Source: Plut-88900 sp965116945 (GTDB lineage: Bacteria > Chloroflexota > Dehalococcoidia > Plut-88900). From it: a DNA stretch of 64,000 nt. The notes below the pieces were generated by a model. It was not told where the DNA came from, made no database searches, and saw only the letters and a program-made list of their open reading frames with translations. Shown in pieces: positions 6,918-15,536 of this stretch. The stretch covers positions 1,736,001 to 1,800,000 of the forward strand of contig OZ220734.1 of the NCBI GenBank assembly GCA_965116945.1, in the 5' to 3' direction. Every line of letters starts with the position of its first letter. Position 1 is the first letter of the stretch. The position numbers were made by a program, and so were the translations under genes.

Positions 6918-9503
6918 TTAGGAGGAGGACCGGGATTTTAACCAATCGGTGACGGGCCCCGAGTTCAACTCTAGCCAACGGGCGTTAAGACGTATGCTCT
7001 CAAGGGCTTGTTGCACGGTACGTTGTGCCCCGGTTACGGGGTTGGCTTCAAAGAATGCTTCCACTTCGTCCGCCCTTTCGAGGGTAGTGAAAGTCTCTGT
7101 GATGGAGACCAGGCGCATTATCATGAACCCGCCCTTGCCGTAGCGGCGATCGAACTCTTCCCAATTCTCCTTGACGAAGTCCCAGGCTAGGTCTCGGCCG
7201 AAGCGGTTGGCGGCCACACTGATTATTACGAGGGGGGTGTCCTGGGATCGGACATCGTCGGAAAGGGATCTTTCCAGGGTTTCTTGCAGCAGGCCCGGGT
7301 CCCGGGGGCGAGATATGGCCCCAAGCAGGCGTCGTTTCTCTTCCTGGAGCGTGGCCTTCTTTTCCATGTCCCAGAGGGTCTCGTAGAGGTCACGGTCGGC
7401 GTCCAGCGCGACTAGGGAGTAGGCGACACCTCGGATGTCAGGACGAAGAGAGGACGGGTCCTGCAGGTAGTGCTGGAAGCCTTCTCGGGCCTTTTCAAGG
7501 ACTGACTCATTACCAAGGCCCCCGGCCCGAGCTAGAACGAGGGTGCGCAACAGGGCGTCGAGGTGGCCTTCACCTGGCGCTTCTTCCCATCCCAGCCGCT
7601 CCACTATGTTGTCGTATATTGACCTGCTGAAAGCGCAGAGGCGTTCAAGGCCGGGGTGATCGGCGAGCAGGACTTCCAACTCACGCAGGTTGGTAGAAAG
7701 GTCCGTCCAAACGGTGGCGTCGGTCTCTCCCTTGTATGCGCCGACAAGATCTAGGTACCGGGTGGCGGGCTCCAGCCCGGCACGCACAAGCGCAAAGAGG
7801 TCGGACTGAAGGCCCAGCCGGTCATTGGCCGGAAGTTCAAAGGAAGAGGCGGCATTGAGCAGAGGGATCAACATGTCGGGAGCGTAGCGGACACGGTAGA
7901 AACCGTTCTGGCCTGGGTTGACCTTCGTCCAACCGGCATTGGGATCCATTGACACTGAAAGGTCCGTGCTCTCCATAAGGGTTTGTGTACTGGAAGAGCC
8001 GTCTGACCGGGATACGCTCACCGGGACCTTCCATGTGGTACTGCCCGGGTCTTCGCCCAGCAGTTGATCATAAAGGAAGCGCTTCTGGGACAAGTTGAGC
8101 GTCTTGCCGTCTTCGGATGCCTCGACGCATAGGGCCGGGAAGCCGGTCTGCTTTATCCAGGAGTCCATGAGGGATATAACTGGCTGGCCGGACTCCTCCT
8201 CCATGGCCCGCCAGAGATCTGATCCCTGAGCATTGTCATATTTGTGACGGGAGAGGTAAGTACGCAATCCGTTGCGGAAGGTCTCCTCGCCTAGATACTG
8301 TTCCAGCATCCAAAGAATGGAAGCGCCCTTGTTGTAGGAGATAGCATCGAAAATCTCTCGGATTTCGCCCGGGTCCTTTACGTTGGCCTCGATGGGATGT
8401 GAATTCCGAAGCGCGTCGATGCGGAGACCTTCCCCGACATCCTGGTAGAGAAATTGGGTCCACATGGACCATTCAGGGAAGAGGGCGTCAGTGGCCTTGT
8501 TGCCCATCCATGATGCAAAGCTCTCGTTGAGCCAAAGGTCGTCCCACCACTCCATGGTCACTAGGTCACCGAACCACATATGGGCCATTTCGTGGGCGAT
8601 GATCTCGACTATACGTTGCCGGGTGGGCGCTGCCGAGTTGTCGGGATCGAATAGGAGGGCTACCTCCCGGTAGGTGATTGCGCCCCAGTTCTCCATGGCT
8701 CCGGCTGCGAAGTCAGGGATGGCGAAGTGGTCAAGCTTCTCTAATGGATAAGGGATGCCGAAATAGTCGTTGTAGTACTCGAGGAGTCGGATCGCGGTAT
8801 CGAGTGCGAATTGCCCCAAGTGCTCATTGCCCCGAGTTGCGAATACGCGCATTAGGGTGCCATTCGGAGCAGCCGCCTCCACGCAGGCCAAGTCTCCTAC
8901 GACAAAGGCCAGGAGGTAGGTAGACATACGCGGGGTCTCGGAGAATTCAACGGTCTTCAGCCCGCTGCCGTTCTCCGTTTCACCTATGACGGGAGTGTTT
9001 GAAACGGCCGTGAGGTGGGCTGGTACGGTCATCGAGACCTGGAATGTAGCCTTGAGGGCAGGTTCATCCCAGCAGGGCAGGGCCCGACGGGCATCAGTGG
9101 CTTCAAACTGGGTTGTGGCGAGGTATTGCTCGTTCCCGTCGACATCCTGGTAGCGGCTGCGATAGAAGCCCTTTAGCTGGTCGTTTAGGATGCCTTGATA
9201 GGAGATGGTGAGGGTGGCAGGTCCGGGGTTAGCCTCCGAGGCGAGAGTGATGGTTGCAGTCTCAGAGTCTTCGTCAGTGGAAATAGAAGAGGCGGCAATT
9301 CCGGTGCCATCCTGTGTCAGAGAAGCCTCACGGAATGTGAGATCGGCGGCGTTGAGTACAATTTCTCCGGTGGCAGCTTTCACCCGTACATCGATTTCGA
9401 CGCGGCCTTCGAAGTTAAAGTCCTGTAAGTCCGGAGTTAGGGAGAGCCGATACTTCTCCGGGATAACGTTGTTGGGGAGTTGTCGGGCGGGGCCGGTTTC
9501 CAT
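6918..9503 (-). CDS. M1 family zinc aminopeptidase
   Basis: An 861-residue enzyme of the puromycin-sensitive/ERAP-type branch of M1 peptidases. The substrate-recognition motif GAMEN is at 268-272, and the zinc site HEMAH-x18-E is complete (H304, H308, E327). The N-terminal beta-saddle domain (about 10-200) and the long helical ERAP1-like C-terminal domain (about 520-855) are both present, so the length is normal. There is no signal peptide, so it should act in the cytoplasm, removing N-terminal residues from peptides. The start is fixed by GAGGAG seven nucleotides before the ATG. It is a single-gene unit by strand context, converging with the lipoprotein pair. Confidence 0.95.
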   Translation of the reverse strand: METGPARQLPNNVIPEKYRLSLTPDLQDFNFEGRVEIDVRVKAATGEIVLNAADLTFREASLTQDGTGIAASSISTDEDSETATITLASEANPGPATLTISYQGILNDQLKGFYRSRYQDVDGNEQYLATTQFEATDARRALPCWDEPALKATFQVSMTVPAHLTAVSNTPVIGETENGSGLKTVEFSETPRMSTYLLAFVVGDLACVEAAAPNGTLMRVFATRGNEHLGQFALDTAIRLLEYYNDYFGIPYPLEKLDHFAIPDFAAGAMENWGAITYREVALLFDPDNSAAPTRQRIVEIIAHEMAHMWFGDLVTMEWWDDLWLNESFASWMGNKATDALFPEWSMWTQFLYQDVGEGLRIDALRNSHPIEANVKDPGEIREIFDAISYNKGASILWMLEQYLGEETFRNGLRTYLSRHKYDNAQGSDLWRAMEEESGQPVISLMDSWIKQTGFPALCVEASEDGKTLNLSQKRFLYDQLLGEDPGSTTWKVPVSVSRSDGSSSTQTLMESTDLSVSMDPNAGWTKVNPGQNGFYRVRYAPDMLIPLLNAASSFELPANDRLGLQSDLFALVRAGLEPATRYLDLVGAYKGETDATVWTDLSTNLRELEVLLADHPGLERLCAFSRSIYDNIVERLGWEEAPGEGHLDALLRTLVLARAGGLGNESVLEKAREGFQHYLQDPSSLRPDIRGVAYSLVALDADRDLYETLWDMEKKATLQEEKRRLLGAISRPRDPGLLQETLERSLSDDVRSQDTPLVIISVAANRFGRDLAWDFVKENWEEFDRRYGKGGFMIMRLVSITETFTTLERADEVEAFFEANPVTGAQRTVQQALESIRLNARWLELNSGPVTDWLKSRSSS

Positions 9504-9607
9504 GTTAGCTCCTCGATTGGTGATGTTTGGTGGGAGGTCGGGCTATCGATAATGCCCGAGCGGCTGATATAGTTTTCTCACATTCTTGGTGGAAATGAAA
9601 GACAGGT

Positions 9608-11299
9608 GTGTCCACAGACATGGAGAGACTGAGGTCTATATTAAGGCAGATCGACGGCCGGGGATACGGGGCCTACAAGGAACTGAACGGCCAACGATAC
9701 GCCTTTGATGTCTTCACATTGAATATAGACCACGTGCAAGGCGACCCGTTCGCGTCGCCGAGCCGGGTCCACGTGAGGATCCCACAGCAGGCGGCACGCT
9801 TTCCTAAACCTCTCTTCGAAACCCGATCCCGAGAGATCGGGTTGAGAGACTGGCTGTTGAGGTCGTGGATTGGTGCACTAAAGAAGGTTGCGACCCGGGA
9901 CGGGGGGATGAAACCCGCAGCGATGCCGGGACAGGAAATGCTAGAGCGCAGTGCGGTTCTGGTGAACGATGAGGCTGTGGAGGTAAGGTTTCTTGTCCAG
10001 TTGCCTGCGGCAGGAAGGAGAGTGTTGGGTAGGGAGGCTGAGGATATCCTGGTCAGAAGGCTGCCGGCTGCAGTACATGCTTCACTCTTGTTTGACAACA
10101 TCAACAAGGATTCAGTGACTAGACACGTCCTGACTGCGGAAGATGCCGACCACCTCCGGGGCATGTTGGACGAGGCCGGTCTGGTTGCATTCGTGGCGGA
10201 TGAGAGTGTATTGCCCAGAAAAAGCGGGGTGGAGCAGGGGCCATTGGTTGGGGGGACCCCGTTCAGATCTCCGGAGAGTTTGAGGGTAAAATTCACGCTT
10301 CCGAACCGGGGTCGTGTAGCCGGGATGGGCGTGCCGAAAGGCGTAACGCTAGTAGTCGGTGGTGGATTTCACGGGAAGTCTACGCTCCTTAGGGCGCTGG
10401 AGCGGGGAGTTTATAACCACGTGCCGGGGGATGGTAGGGAACTGGTAGTGACGGACCCTACTGCCGTGAAGATCAGGGCGGAAGACGGGAGGAGCGTGGC
10501 TGGCGTGGATATTTCCCCGTTTATTTCAGGGCTGCCGGGCGGTTTGGACACGAGGGCGTTCAGTACACCGAATGCCAGTGGAGCAACTTCCCAGGCTGCG
10601 AATATCATCGAGGCTTTGGAGTCGGGGTGCAGCGTATTACTGCTGGATGAAGACTCCTCGGCAACGAACTTCATGATACGGGACCGGAGGATGGAGGCCC
10701 TGATAGCTAAGAACCACGAGCCTATAACGCCTTTCTTGGATAGGGTGCGCCAGATCTATGAAGACATGGGCGTTTCGACAGTGCTTGTGATGGGTGGATC
10801 GGGGGACTATTTCGATGTCGCAGACACTGTGATATCGATGGTGGAATACGTCCCCGTGGACTCAACGGTGGAGGCCAAAGATGTGGCTCTGACTTATCCC
10901 ACAGGCAGGGAAGGCTCCCAAGTTGAAACGTTCGCACCGTCATTGAGCAGGAGGTCTGAGCCCGGGTCTTTGAACCCGGCCAAGGGCCGTAAGCCTTCCC
11001 ATACCCGGCCCCGAGGGTTGAAAACCCTGACCTACGGAGAGAACGACATAGACCTGACTGCAATAGAGCAACTTGTTGAGCACGGGCAGGTGGAGGCGAT
11101 CGGCCAGGCGATGGCGGGGCGGGTGAGTGCGGTTGGCGCGGACATTAAGGAGAATATAGATAGGGTGGAAAGGCTGGTTGAGGAGTCGGGGCTGGATGCC
11201 CTGGCGACGAGGCCCCATCCAGGTAACCTCACTTACTTCAGGCCCCAGGAACTAGCGGCGGCAATCAACAGATTGAGAACCTTGCGGCTTACCGAATAG
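9608..11299 (+). CDS. ABC-class P-loop ATPase (COG3044, MRB1590-like)
   Basis: A 563-residue soluble ATPase. The N-terminal ~235 residues form the ABC_N-type region beginning RLRSILRQIDGRGYGAYKEL. The nucleotide-binding domain shows Walker A GGGFHGKST (251-259), a degenerate signature NASGATSQAA (322-331) and Walker B VLLLDEDSSATNFM (343-356). A C-terminal domain (about 470-560) closes the protein. This domain order defines the predicted ABC-class ATPase family that includes trypanosome MRB1590, which is linked to mitochondrial RNA processing. The bacterial role is unknown; it is not a transporter subunit because membrane segments and a transporter partner are absent. Both GTG 9608 and ATG 9620 are possible starts. 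Its stop is 6 nt from the convergent methyltransferase stop. Confidence 0.85.
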   Translation: MSTDMERLRSILRQIDGRGYGAYKELNGQRYAFDVFTLNIDHVQGDPFASPSRVHVRIPQQAARFPKPLFETRSREIGLRDWLLRSWIGALKKVATRDGGMKPAAMPGQEMLERSAVLVNDEAVEVRFLVQLPAAGRRVLGREAEDILVRRLPAAVHASLLFDNINKDSVTRHVLTAEDADHLRGMLDEAGLVAFVADESVLPRKSGVEQGPLVGGTPFRSPESLRVKFTLPNRGRVAGMGVPKGVTLVVGGGFHGKSTLLRALERGVYNHVPGDGRELVVTDPTAVKIRAEDGRSVAGVDISPFISGLPGGLDTRAFSTPNASGATSQAANIIEALESGCSVLLLDEDSSATNFMIRDRRMEALIAKNHEPITPFLDRVRQIYEDMGVSTVLVMGGSGDYFDVADTVISMVEYVPVDSTVEAKDVALTYPTGREGSQVETFAPSLSRRSEPGSLNPAKGRKPSHTRPRGLKTLTYGENDIDLTAIEQLVEHGQVEAIGQAMAGRVSAVGADIKENIDRVERLVEESGLDALATRPHPGNLTYFRPQELAAAINRLRTLRLTE

Positions 11300-11305
11300 T
11301 TCTGA

Positions 11306-11944
11306 CTACCTCGTGACTTGGAAAACCCAAACCTCATAGAAGAAGTCGGGTTCCTTTTTGGGCATGGGGGCGAAGGGAAGAGTCTTTTCGAGCAACTTCC
11401 ATTGGCCTCGGTTTGTAAGGTTGTCCTGCACGTCCTTGAAACCCATATGAGAGTGAACTACAGGTCTTAGAGTGTAGGCGATATGGCCCCCGGGTCTGGT
11501 GATTCGAACAAGCTCTTCAAGGCAGATGGGCGGAGCGTGGCCCATAGCCATAGTTCCGACGGAAATCACTGCGTCGAACTGGTCCGAGTAGAAAGGCAAT
11601 GGCCTTCCCAATTCGATGCGACACAGGCCCTTGTAAACTCTCTTGGGCAAAGCCTGCCGCATCATTTCGTGGGACATGTCTAGGCCGAAGAGGTCTCGGT
11701 ATCCGCGCCGAAACAGGCATTCACCGACTAGTCCGGTGCCTGCCCCAACGTCAAGAACCCGGGCGTCGGGGTTTAAGTATCGAGACATCACTTCCGCAGT
11801 GTACTCGGGGGATGTCCAGCCATAATCACCACCGAGGGACTCGTCGTATTTCTCGGCCATGCGGTCATATCGCTCTGCGAGTTCGTTGACATCTCTGGCG
11901 GTATGGATGCGCTGTAAGTCGAACCGTGAGGGATCTATGGTCAC
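11306..11944 (-). CDS. Class I SAM-dependent methyltransferase
   Basis: A 212-residue Rossmann methyltransferase. Motif I VLDVGAGTGLVG is at 63-74, the SAM-ribose acidic residue is in GLDMS (D89), motif IV-like FDAVISVGTM is near 123-132, and LVRITRPGGHIAYTLRP is the post-motif III strand. Overall order and length resemble the WBSCR27/METTL27-like group. The acceptor substrate cannot be told. It lies 28 nt downstream of the LLM gene on the same strand, so the two may be cotranscribed with dinB upstream. Confidence 0.85.
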   Translation of the reverse strand: MTIDPSRFDLQRIHTARDVNELAERYDRMAEKYDESLGGDYGWTSPEYTAEVMSRYLNPDARVLDVGAGTGLVGECLFRRGYRDLFGLDMSHEMMRQALPKRVYKGLCRIELGRPLPFYSDQFDAVISVGTMAMGHAPPICLEELVRITRPGGHIAYTLRPVVHSHMGFKDVQDNLTNRGQWKLLEKTLPFAPMPKKEPDFFYEVWVFQVTR

Positions 11945-11972
11945 GGGAATCCTGTGCTTTTTGCCTCGGAGA

Positions 11973-12917
11973 TCATGCTACAAGGGGTTTAATGTCCACG
12001 GCGAATCGCTCCATGGACTCCAGGGCCTCGTTGAGTGAACCGGACCTGTACGAAAAGAGGAAGTACGCTACGCCCACATCGGCGTACCGTCGAATATCCT
12101 CGGCGATTTGTTCGTTGCTGCCAGAAAGTGTGCGGTGGCCCGAGGAATTGCCGCCATAGTCAAACCCAAGGTCCGTACTGAAGCATACGGATATGGAGGC
12201 CGGGTCCCGACCTACCTTTTCTGCGAAAGAGGCAAGCCGTTGTATCTTCTCCTCTAATTCGTCCGGTTCCAAGCCAGCTGTACCCCGGAGTCCAATAGGC
12301 AGCCAGGCATCTCCGAAACGGGCGGCTCGTCGGATGGCGGGAACGCTGTGACCGCCGACCCAAATTGGCGGACCCGGTTTCTGGACGGGTTTGGGCGAGA
12401 ATTTGTAGCCCGAGGCGTGTGCGAACTCTCCCTTGAACTCTGGGTTGGGGTTGGTCCATAACTCTCGGTAGAGGGCGAGATACTCGTCGGTCACGCGTCC
12501 ACGGGTGGGGAAGGGTGGGGAATCCAGGGCTTCAAACTCCTCCTCCATCCAGCCGGCGCCTATTCCCAGTATGACGCGGCCACCGGAAAGGAAGTCGATG
12601 GTCGAAACCGTCTTGGCAGCGAGCACAGGGTTGCGGTAGGGAAGCACTAACACGTGTGTTCCCAACCGTACTGTACTGGTGACGCCAGCTAGATAAGAGA
12701 GGGTTGTGAGGGGTTCACAGTATGGGGAATCGGGATCGAAGGGAAGTTCACCGGAGTCGCTGTAGGGGTAGAGAGGTGCAATGTCTGTAGGGATGACCAC
12801 GTGGTCGCTTACCCAAACTGAGTCATAGCCGTTCTCTTCGGCGGTCTGGGCCATTATCTTAAGATTCTCAGCCGATGTGAGTTCTCCTCGATTGGGAAGA
12901 GTGCATCCGAATTTCAT
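11973..12917 (-). CDS. LLM class F420/flavin-dependent oxidoreductase
   Basis: A 314-residue bacterial-luciferase-like TIM-barrel protein. It begins MKFGCTLPNRG and carries the family signature LGIGAGWMEEEFEA (117-130) and KPGPPIWVGGHSVPAIRRAARFGDAWLP. The pattern is that of the TIGR03619-type subfamily, usually annotated F420-dependent; FMN use cannot be excluded. The frame continues upstream to 13058, but GGAGG stands 8 nt before the ATG at 12917, which also matches the family N-terminus. The longer start would run into dinB. Substrate unknown. Confidence 0.88.
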   Translation of the reverse strand: MKFGCTLPNRGELTSAENLKIMAQTAEENGYDSVWVSDHVVIPTDIAPLYPYSDSGELPFDPDSPYCEPLTTLSYLAGVTSTVRLGTHVLVLPYRNPVLAAKTVSTIDFLSGGRVILGIGAGWMEEEFEALDSPPFPTRGRVTDEYLALYRELWTNPNPEFKGEFAHASGYKFSPKPVQKPGPPIWVGGHSVPAIRRAARFGDAWLPIGLRGTAGLEPDELEEKIQRLASFAEKVGRDPASISVCFSTDLGFDYGGNSSGHRTLSGSNEQIAEDIRRYADVGVAYFLFSYRSGSLNEALESMERFAVDIKPLVA

Positions 12918-12984
12918 GGCGATCGCCTCCGTGACGGCACTGGGAATGGGATGATTATAGCGCAGCGTCACGGGTGCGCCGGTG

Positions 12985-14067
12985 TCAAAACTCATCTTCT
13001 TCCATGGGGAATAGGGGAAGCTGTCCGAAGTCCTGGAACCCCGACACCCCAACACCAAGCAACCGGAACTCGAGGCCCGGTTTCATTTCACGATGGAGTA
13101 GTGATCGGGCGGAGCGGAATATGTCGTGGGTGCTATCGATGGGGGTTAGAACGGTTTGCTGTCGGGTGAAGGTAGTGAAGTTAGCTAGCCGGAGCTTTAT
13201 GGAAACGGTGCGGCCTTTCAGGTCATCTTTCTTGAGCCTGTTCCCGACCTCCTGGGAAAGGTCCCAGAGGATCGTGTCCATGTATTCACGGTCTCCGACG
13301 TCGTTAGGAAAAGTCGTCTCGGAGCTAATAGACTTGGTTTCTCTGGAAGGTACGACCGGTTCATTGTCAATGCCCAACGCCCGCGCCTTGAGTTCCGGAC
13401 CGCGCTTGCCGAAAGTATTGCTCAGCCAGGCGTCCTTGCGATCTGCCAGGTCGCCGATGGTATCTATACCGAATCGGCGCAGAAGTTCAGCGGACTTTTC
13501 ACCAACGCCCCAAAGCAGACCCACGTTCAAGGGGCGGAGAAAGGACTGCTCATCACCGGGCATCACGAGGAGCAGGCCGTCGGGCTTGCCTAGCTGAGAA
13601 GCTATCTTGGCAACGGTTTTCGAAATGCCACCGCCAATCGTGACCGGGAGCCCTGTAGTCTTTCGGACATCCTCCTTTATGTCTGCCGCGGCCCATTCCA
13701 CTGCAGCGGGAAGGACCTGGTTGCTGACATCCATGTAGGCTTCATCCAGGGATAGTGGTTCTACCAGGGGAGTGAAAGCGCGATAGATTGCCATGATTTT
13801 CTCGGACAACTCCCGGTAGCGATCGAAGCGCGCCGATACGCGTATCACGGGAGGGTGAAGGCGTACGGCGGTGCGCATGGGCATGGCGGACCGGATGCCG
13901 AATGCGCGGGCCTCGTACGATGCAGCAGCTACGACACCCCTAACGGTGGGAGAGCCACCCACGACTAGAGGTTTGCCCCTGTACCGAGGGTTGTCCATCT
14001 GCTCTACGGAGGCATAGAAAGCATCGAGGTCCGCGTGCAGTATGTACCGCCAGGAGTCGGGAGTCAT
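12985..14067 (-). CDS. dinB: DNA polymerase IV (Y-family)
   Basis: A 360-residue Y-family polymerase for translesion synthesis. Catalytic acidic residues are in HADLDAFYASVE (D13) and SLDEAYMDVS (D108, E109). The thumb HhH region (NVGLLWGVGEKSAELLRRFGI), and the little-finger domain (about 245-345) are intact, and the length is typical. No beta-clamp peptide can be called with certainty at the C-terminus (ends PLFPMEEDEF; QLPLFP is a good clamp-binding candidate). The gene is first in a minus-strand run with the LLM and methyltransferase genes. No SOS box was recognised in front of it. Confidence 0.95.
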   Translation of the reverse strand: MTPDSWRYILHADLDAFYASVEQMDNPRYRGKPLVVGGSPTVRGVVAAASYEARAFGIRSAMPMRTAVRLHPPVIRVSARFDRYRELSEKIMAIYRAFTPLVEPLSLDEAYMDVSNQVLPAAVEWAAADIKEDVRKTTGLPVTIGGGISKTVAKIASQLGKPDGLLLVMPGDEQSFLRPLNVGLLWGVGEKSAELLRRFGIDTIGDLADRKDAWLSNTFGKRGPELKARALGIDNEPVVPSRETKSISSETTFPNDVGDREYMDTILWDLSQEVGNRLKKDDLKGRTVSIKLRLANFTTFTRQQTVLTPIDSTHDIFRSARSLLHREMKPGLEFRLLGVGVSGFQDFGQLPLFPMEEDEF

Positions 14068-14471
14068 GGATGGATTTTAGCCGATTGGTGGAAGAAGAAC
14101 TCCGGGGCAAGGGAGGGAACCAAGGGCATTTCATTGATCGAGCAACGCTCTCCAAGTTCGTTGATTCGTGCGAAGACTCCTAATGACAACGCGCCCTTTT
14201 GGTGGGACTTATAATGGTTTCGAGCGGAGCGCACATGATTATCTGTGTGGATCTCTCAATGAGAAAGTACAGCGACCCCTTGAAATGCCTTCCGCACGCC
14301 TATTAGGGGATACAAAAGCGCAAGTCAAAGTGCTAGAGAGTTCGAAATCGGTATATGAAGTCCGCAGCCATTATACTGTTCGCTCTAGCCCCACAGCCAA
14401 CCTTGAATATCTAACGGAGCAGTCGGGTTTCATACGAAGTGCCTAGTCAGTTAGAGAGGGATGCAGAGTAG
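14068..14471. other. 404-nt intergenic region, AT-richer, no supported gene
   Basis: This divergent gap separates dinB from the HAD-like gene. It contains TATAAT at 14210-14215 and TATACT at 14372-14377 on the plus strand, neither with a good -35. A 92-codon reading frame inside (14168-14446) has no recognisable protein features and is not called. Base composition shifts towards A/T here and remains so through the next gene. Confidence 0.5.
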
Positions 14472-15305
14472 ATGTCCAGGACAAGTAATAGCATGGCCCT
14501 TATCTATGACTTTGACGGTACATTGGCTCCCGGTAATCTTCAGGAAAATAGCTTTATTCCTGACATTGGCATGAAACCGCAAGAATTTTGGAGAGACGTA
14601 AATCAACAGGCACAACGTATTCAGGCCGACCCTATCCTTGTGTACATGAACCTCATGCTTAGAAAAGCAAAGGCAGCGGAAGTCCCGGTTCGACTGGAAG
14701 ACTTTCGAAAACGCGGCTCACAAATAACATTCTTCTTGGGTGTGGAGGATTGGTTTGAACGAATTAACGATTTCGCTAAGGGTCTCAATGTTAGATTAGA
14801 GCACTACGTTACCTCTTCGGGAAATGGAGAGATAATCGATGGCACCCCTATCGCATCTCAATTCAAGAAAATTTACGCCTCGCGTTTCCTGTTCGATGAG
14901 AACGGAGCCGCATACTGGCCTTCACTGGCCATAAATTTCACTACCAAGACACAGTTTCTGTTTCGTATCAACAAAGATGCCCATGACCTGAGCGATGACA
15001 AGAAGATAAATGAATACGTCCCGGAAGAAGCTCGCCCAATTCCCTTCAAAAACATGATTTACATAGGAGACGGCGAGACCGATGTGCCGTGTTTCAGGTT
15101 GGTCAAACAAATGGGCGGGTTCACAATCGCTGTGTACAAGCCAAATACAAAAAGTACCCGAAAGAAGGCGGAAAAACTACAGAACAACGGCCGAGTCCAC
15201 ACCTTTGTTCCAGCTGATTATCAGGAAGGTAGAAATCTGGACGGGGTAGTAAAAGCACAAATTGAAGCTGTGGCCACGCGAATCCAGGTAGAGCGGTTAT
15301 CTTAA
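14472..15305 (+). CDS. HAD superfamily phosphatase-like protein
   Basis: A 277-residue haloacid-dehalogenase-fold hydrolase. Motif I is YDFDGTLAPG with nucleophile D13 and D15. A helical cap follows (about 35-165), and motif IV is IYIGDGETDVPCF with the paired acidic residues for Mg2+. The motif II Ser/Thr is likely in HYVTSSGNGE, and a lysine in the RFLFDENGAAYW-to-KKINEY stretch would be motif III. The substrate is unknown. Codon and base composition are more A/T-rich than the neighbours (many AAA, AAT, TTT, ATT codons), which suggests acquisition by transfer. Start ATG is preceded by GAGAGG at about 12 nt; ATG 14493 is an alternative. Confidence 0.8.
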   Translation: MSRTSNSMALIYDFDGTLAPGNLQENSFIPDIGMKPQEFWRDVNQQAQRIQADPILVYMNLMLRKAKAAEVPVRLEDFRKRGSQITFFLGVEDWFERINDFAKGLNVRLEHYVTSSGNGEIIDGTPIASQFKKIYASRFLFDENGAAYWPSLAINFTTKTQFLFRINKDAHDLSDDKKINEYVPEEARPIPFKNMIYIGDGETDVPCFRLVKQMGGFTIAVYKPNTKSTRKKAEKLQNNGRVHTFVPADYQEGRNLDGVVKAQIEAVATRIQVERLS

Positions 15306-15476
15306 GTTTCCTGAATCTCAACCGGACACGAACCTGCGCCGGTCACATCTCGGTCCATTAGAAGAGTGCTGATTAGATTTTGGCCATCGTAAAAGGTAAA
15401 AAAGGGAGTGATCGAAGCATCAGGTAGTTGCCGCGAGAGCAAGAAGGACTAAACACTACCTTGCAGACTACGAAAT

Positions 15477-15505
15477 TGAAGGGCCTAGTCCGGGTGGACT
15501 ATACT
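15477..15505 (+). promoter_or_regulatory. Sigma-70-type promoter for the RelA/SpoT gene
   Basis: TTGAAG (15477-15482), a 17-nt spacer and TATACT (15500-15505) lie about 31 nt before the start codon. Inside the spacer and running into the -10, TAGTCC (15486-15491) and GGACTA (15496-15501) form a 6-bp inverted repeat with a 4-nt centre, a possible operator. Confidence 0.65.
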
Positions 15506-15536
15506 GATTCATGCCGATCTGCGGTGAGACCAAGAA

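Noticed and set aside
14168..14446. 92-codon plus-strand frame before the HAD-like gene
   Set aside because: No ribosome-binding site, no recognisable domain, and irregular composition; more likely leader or intergenic DNA.
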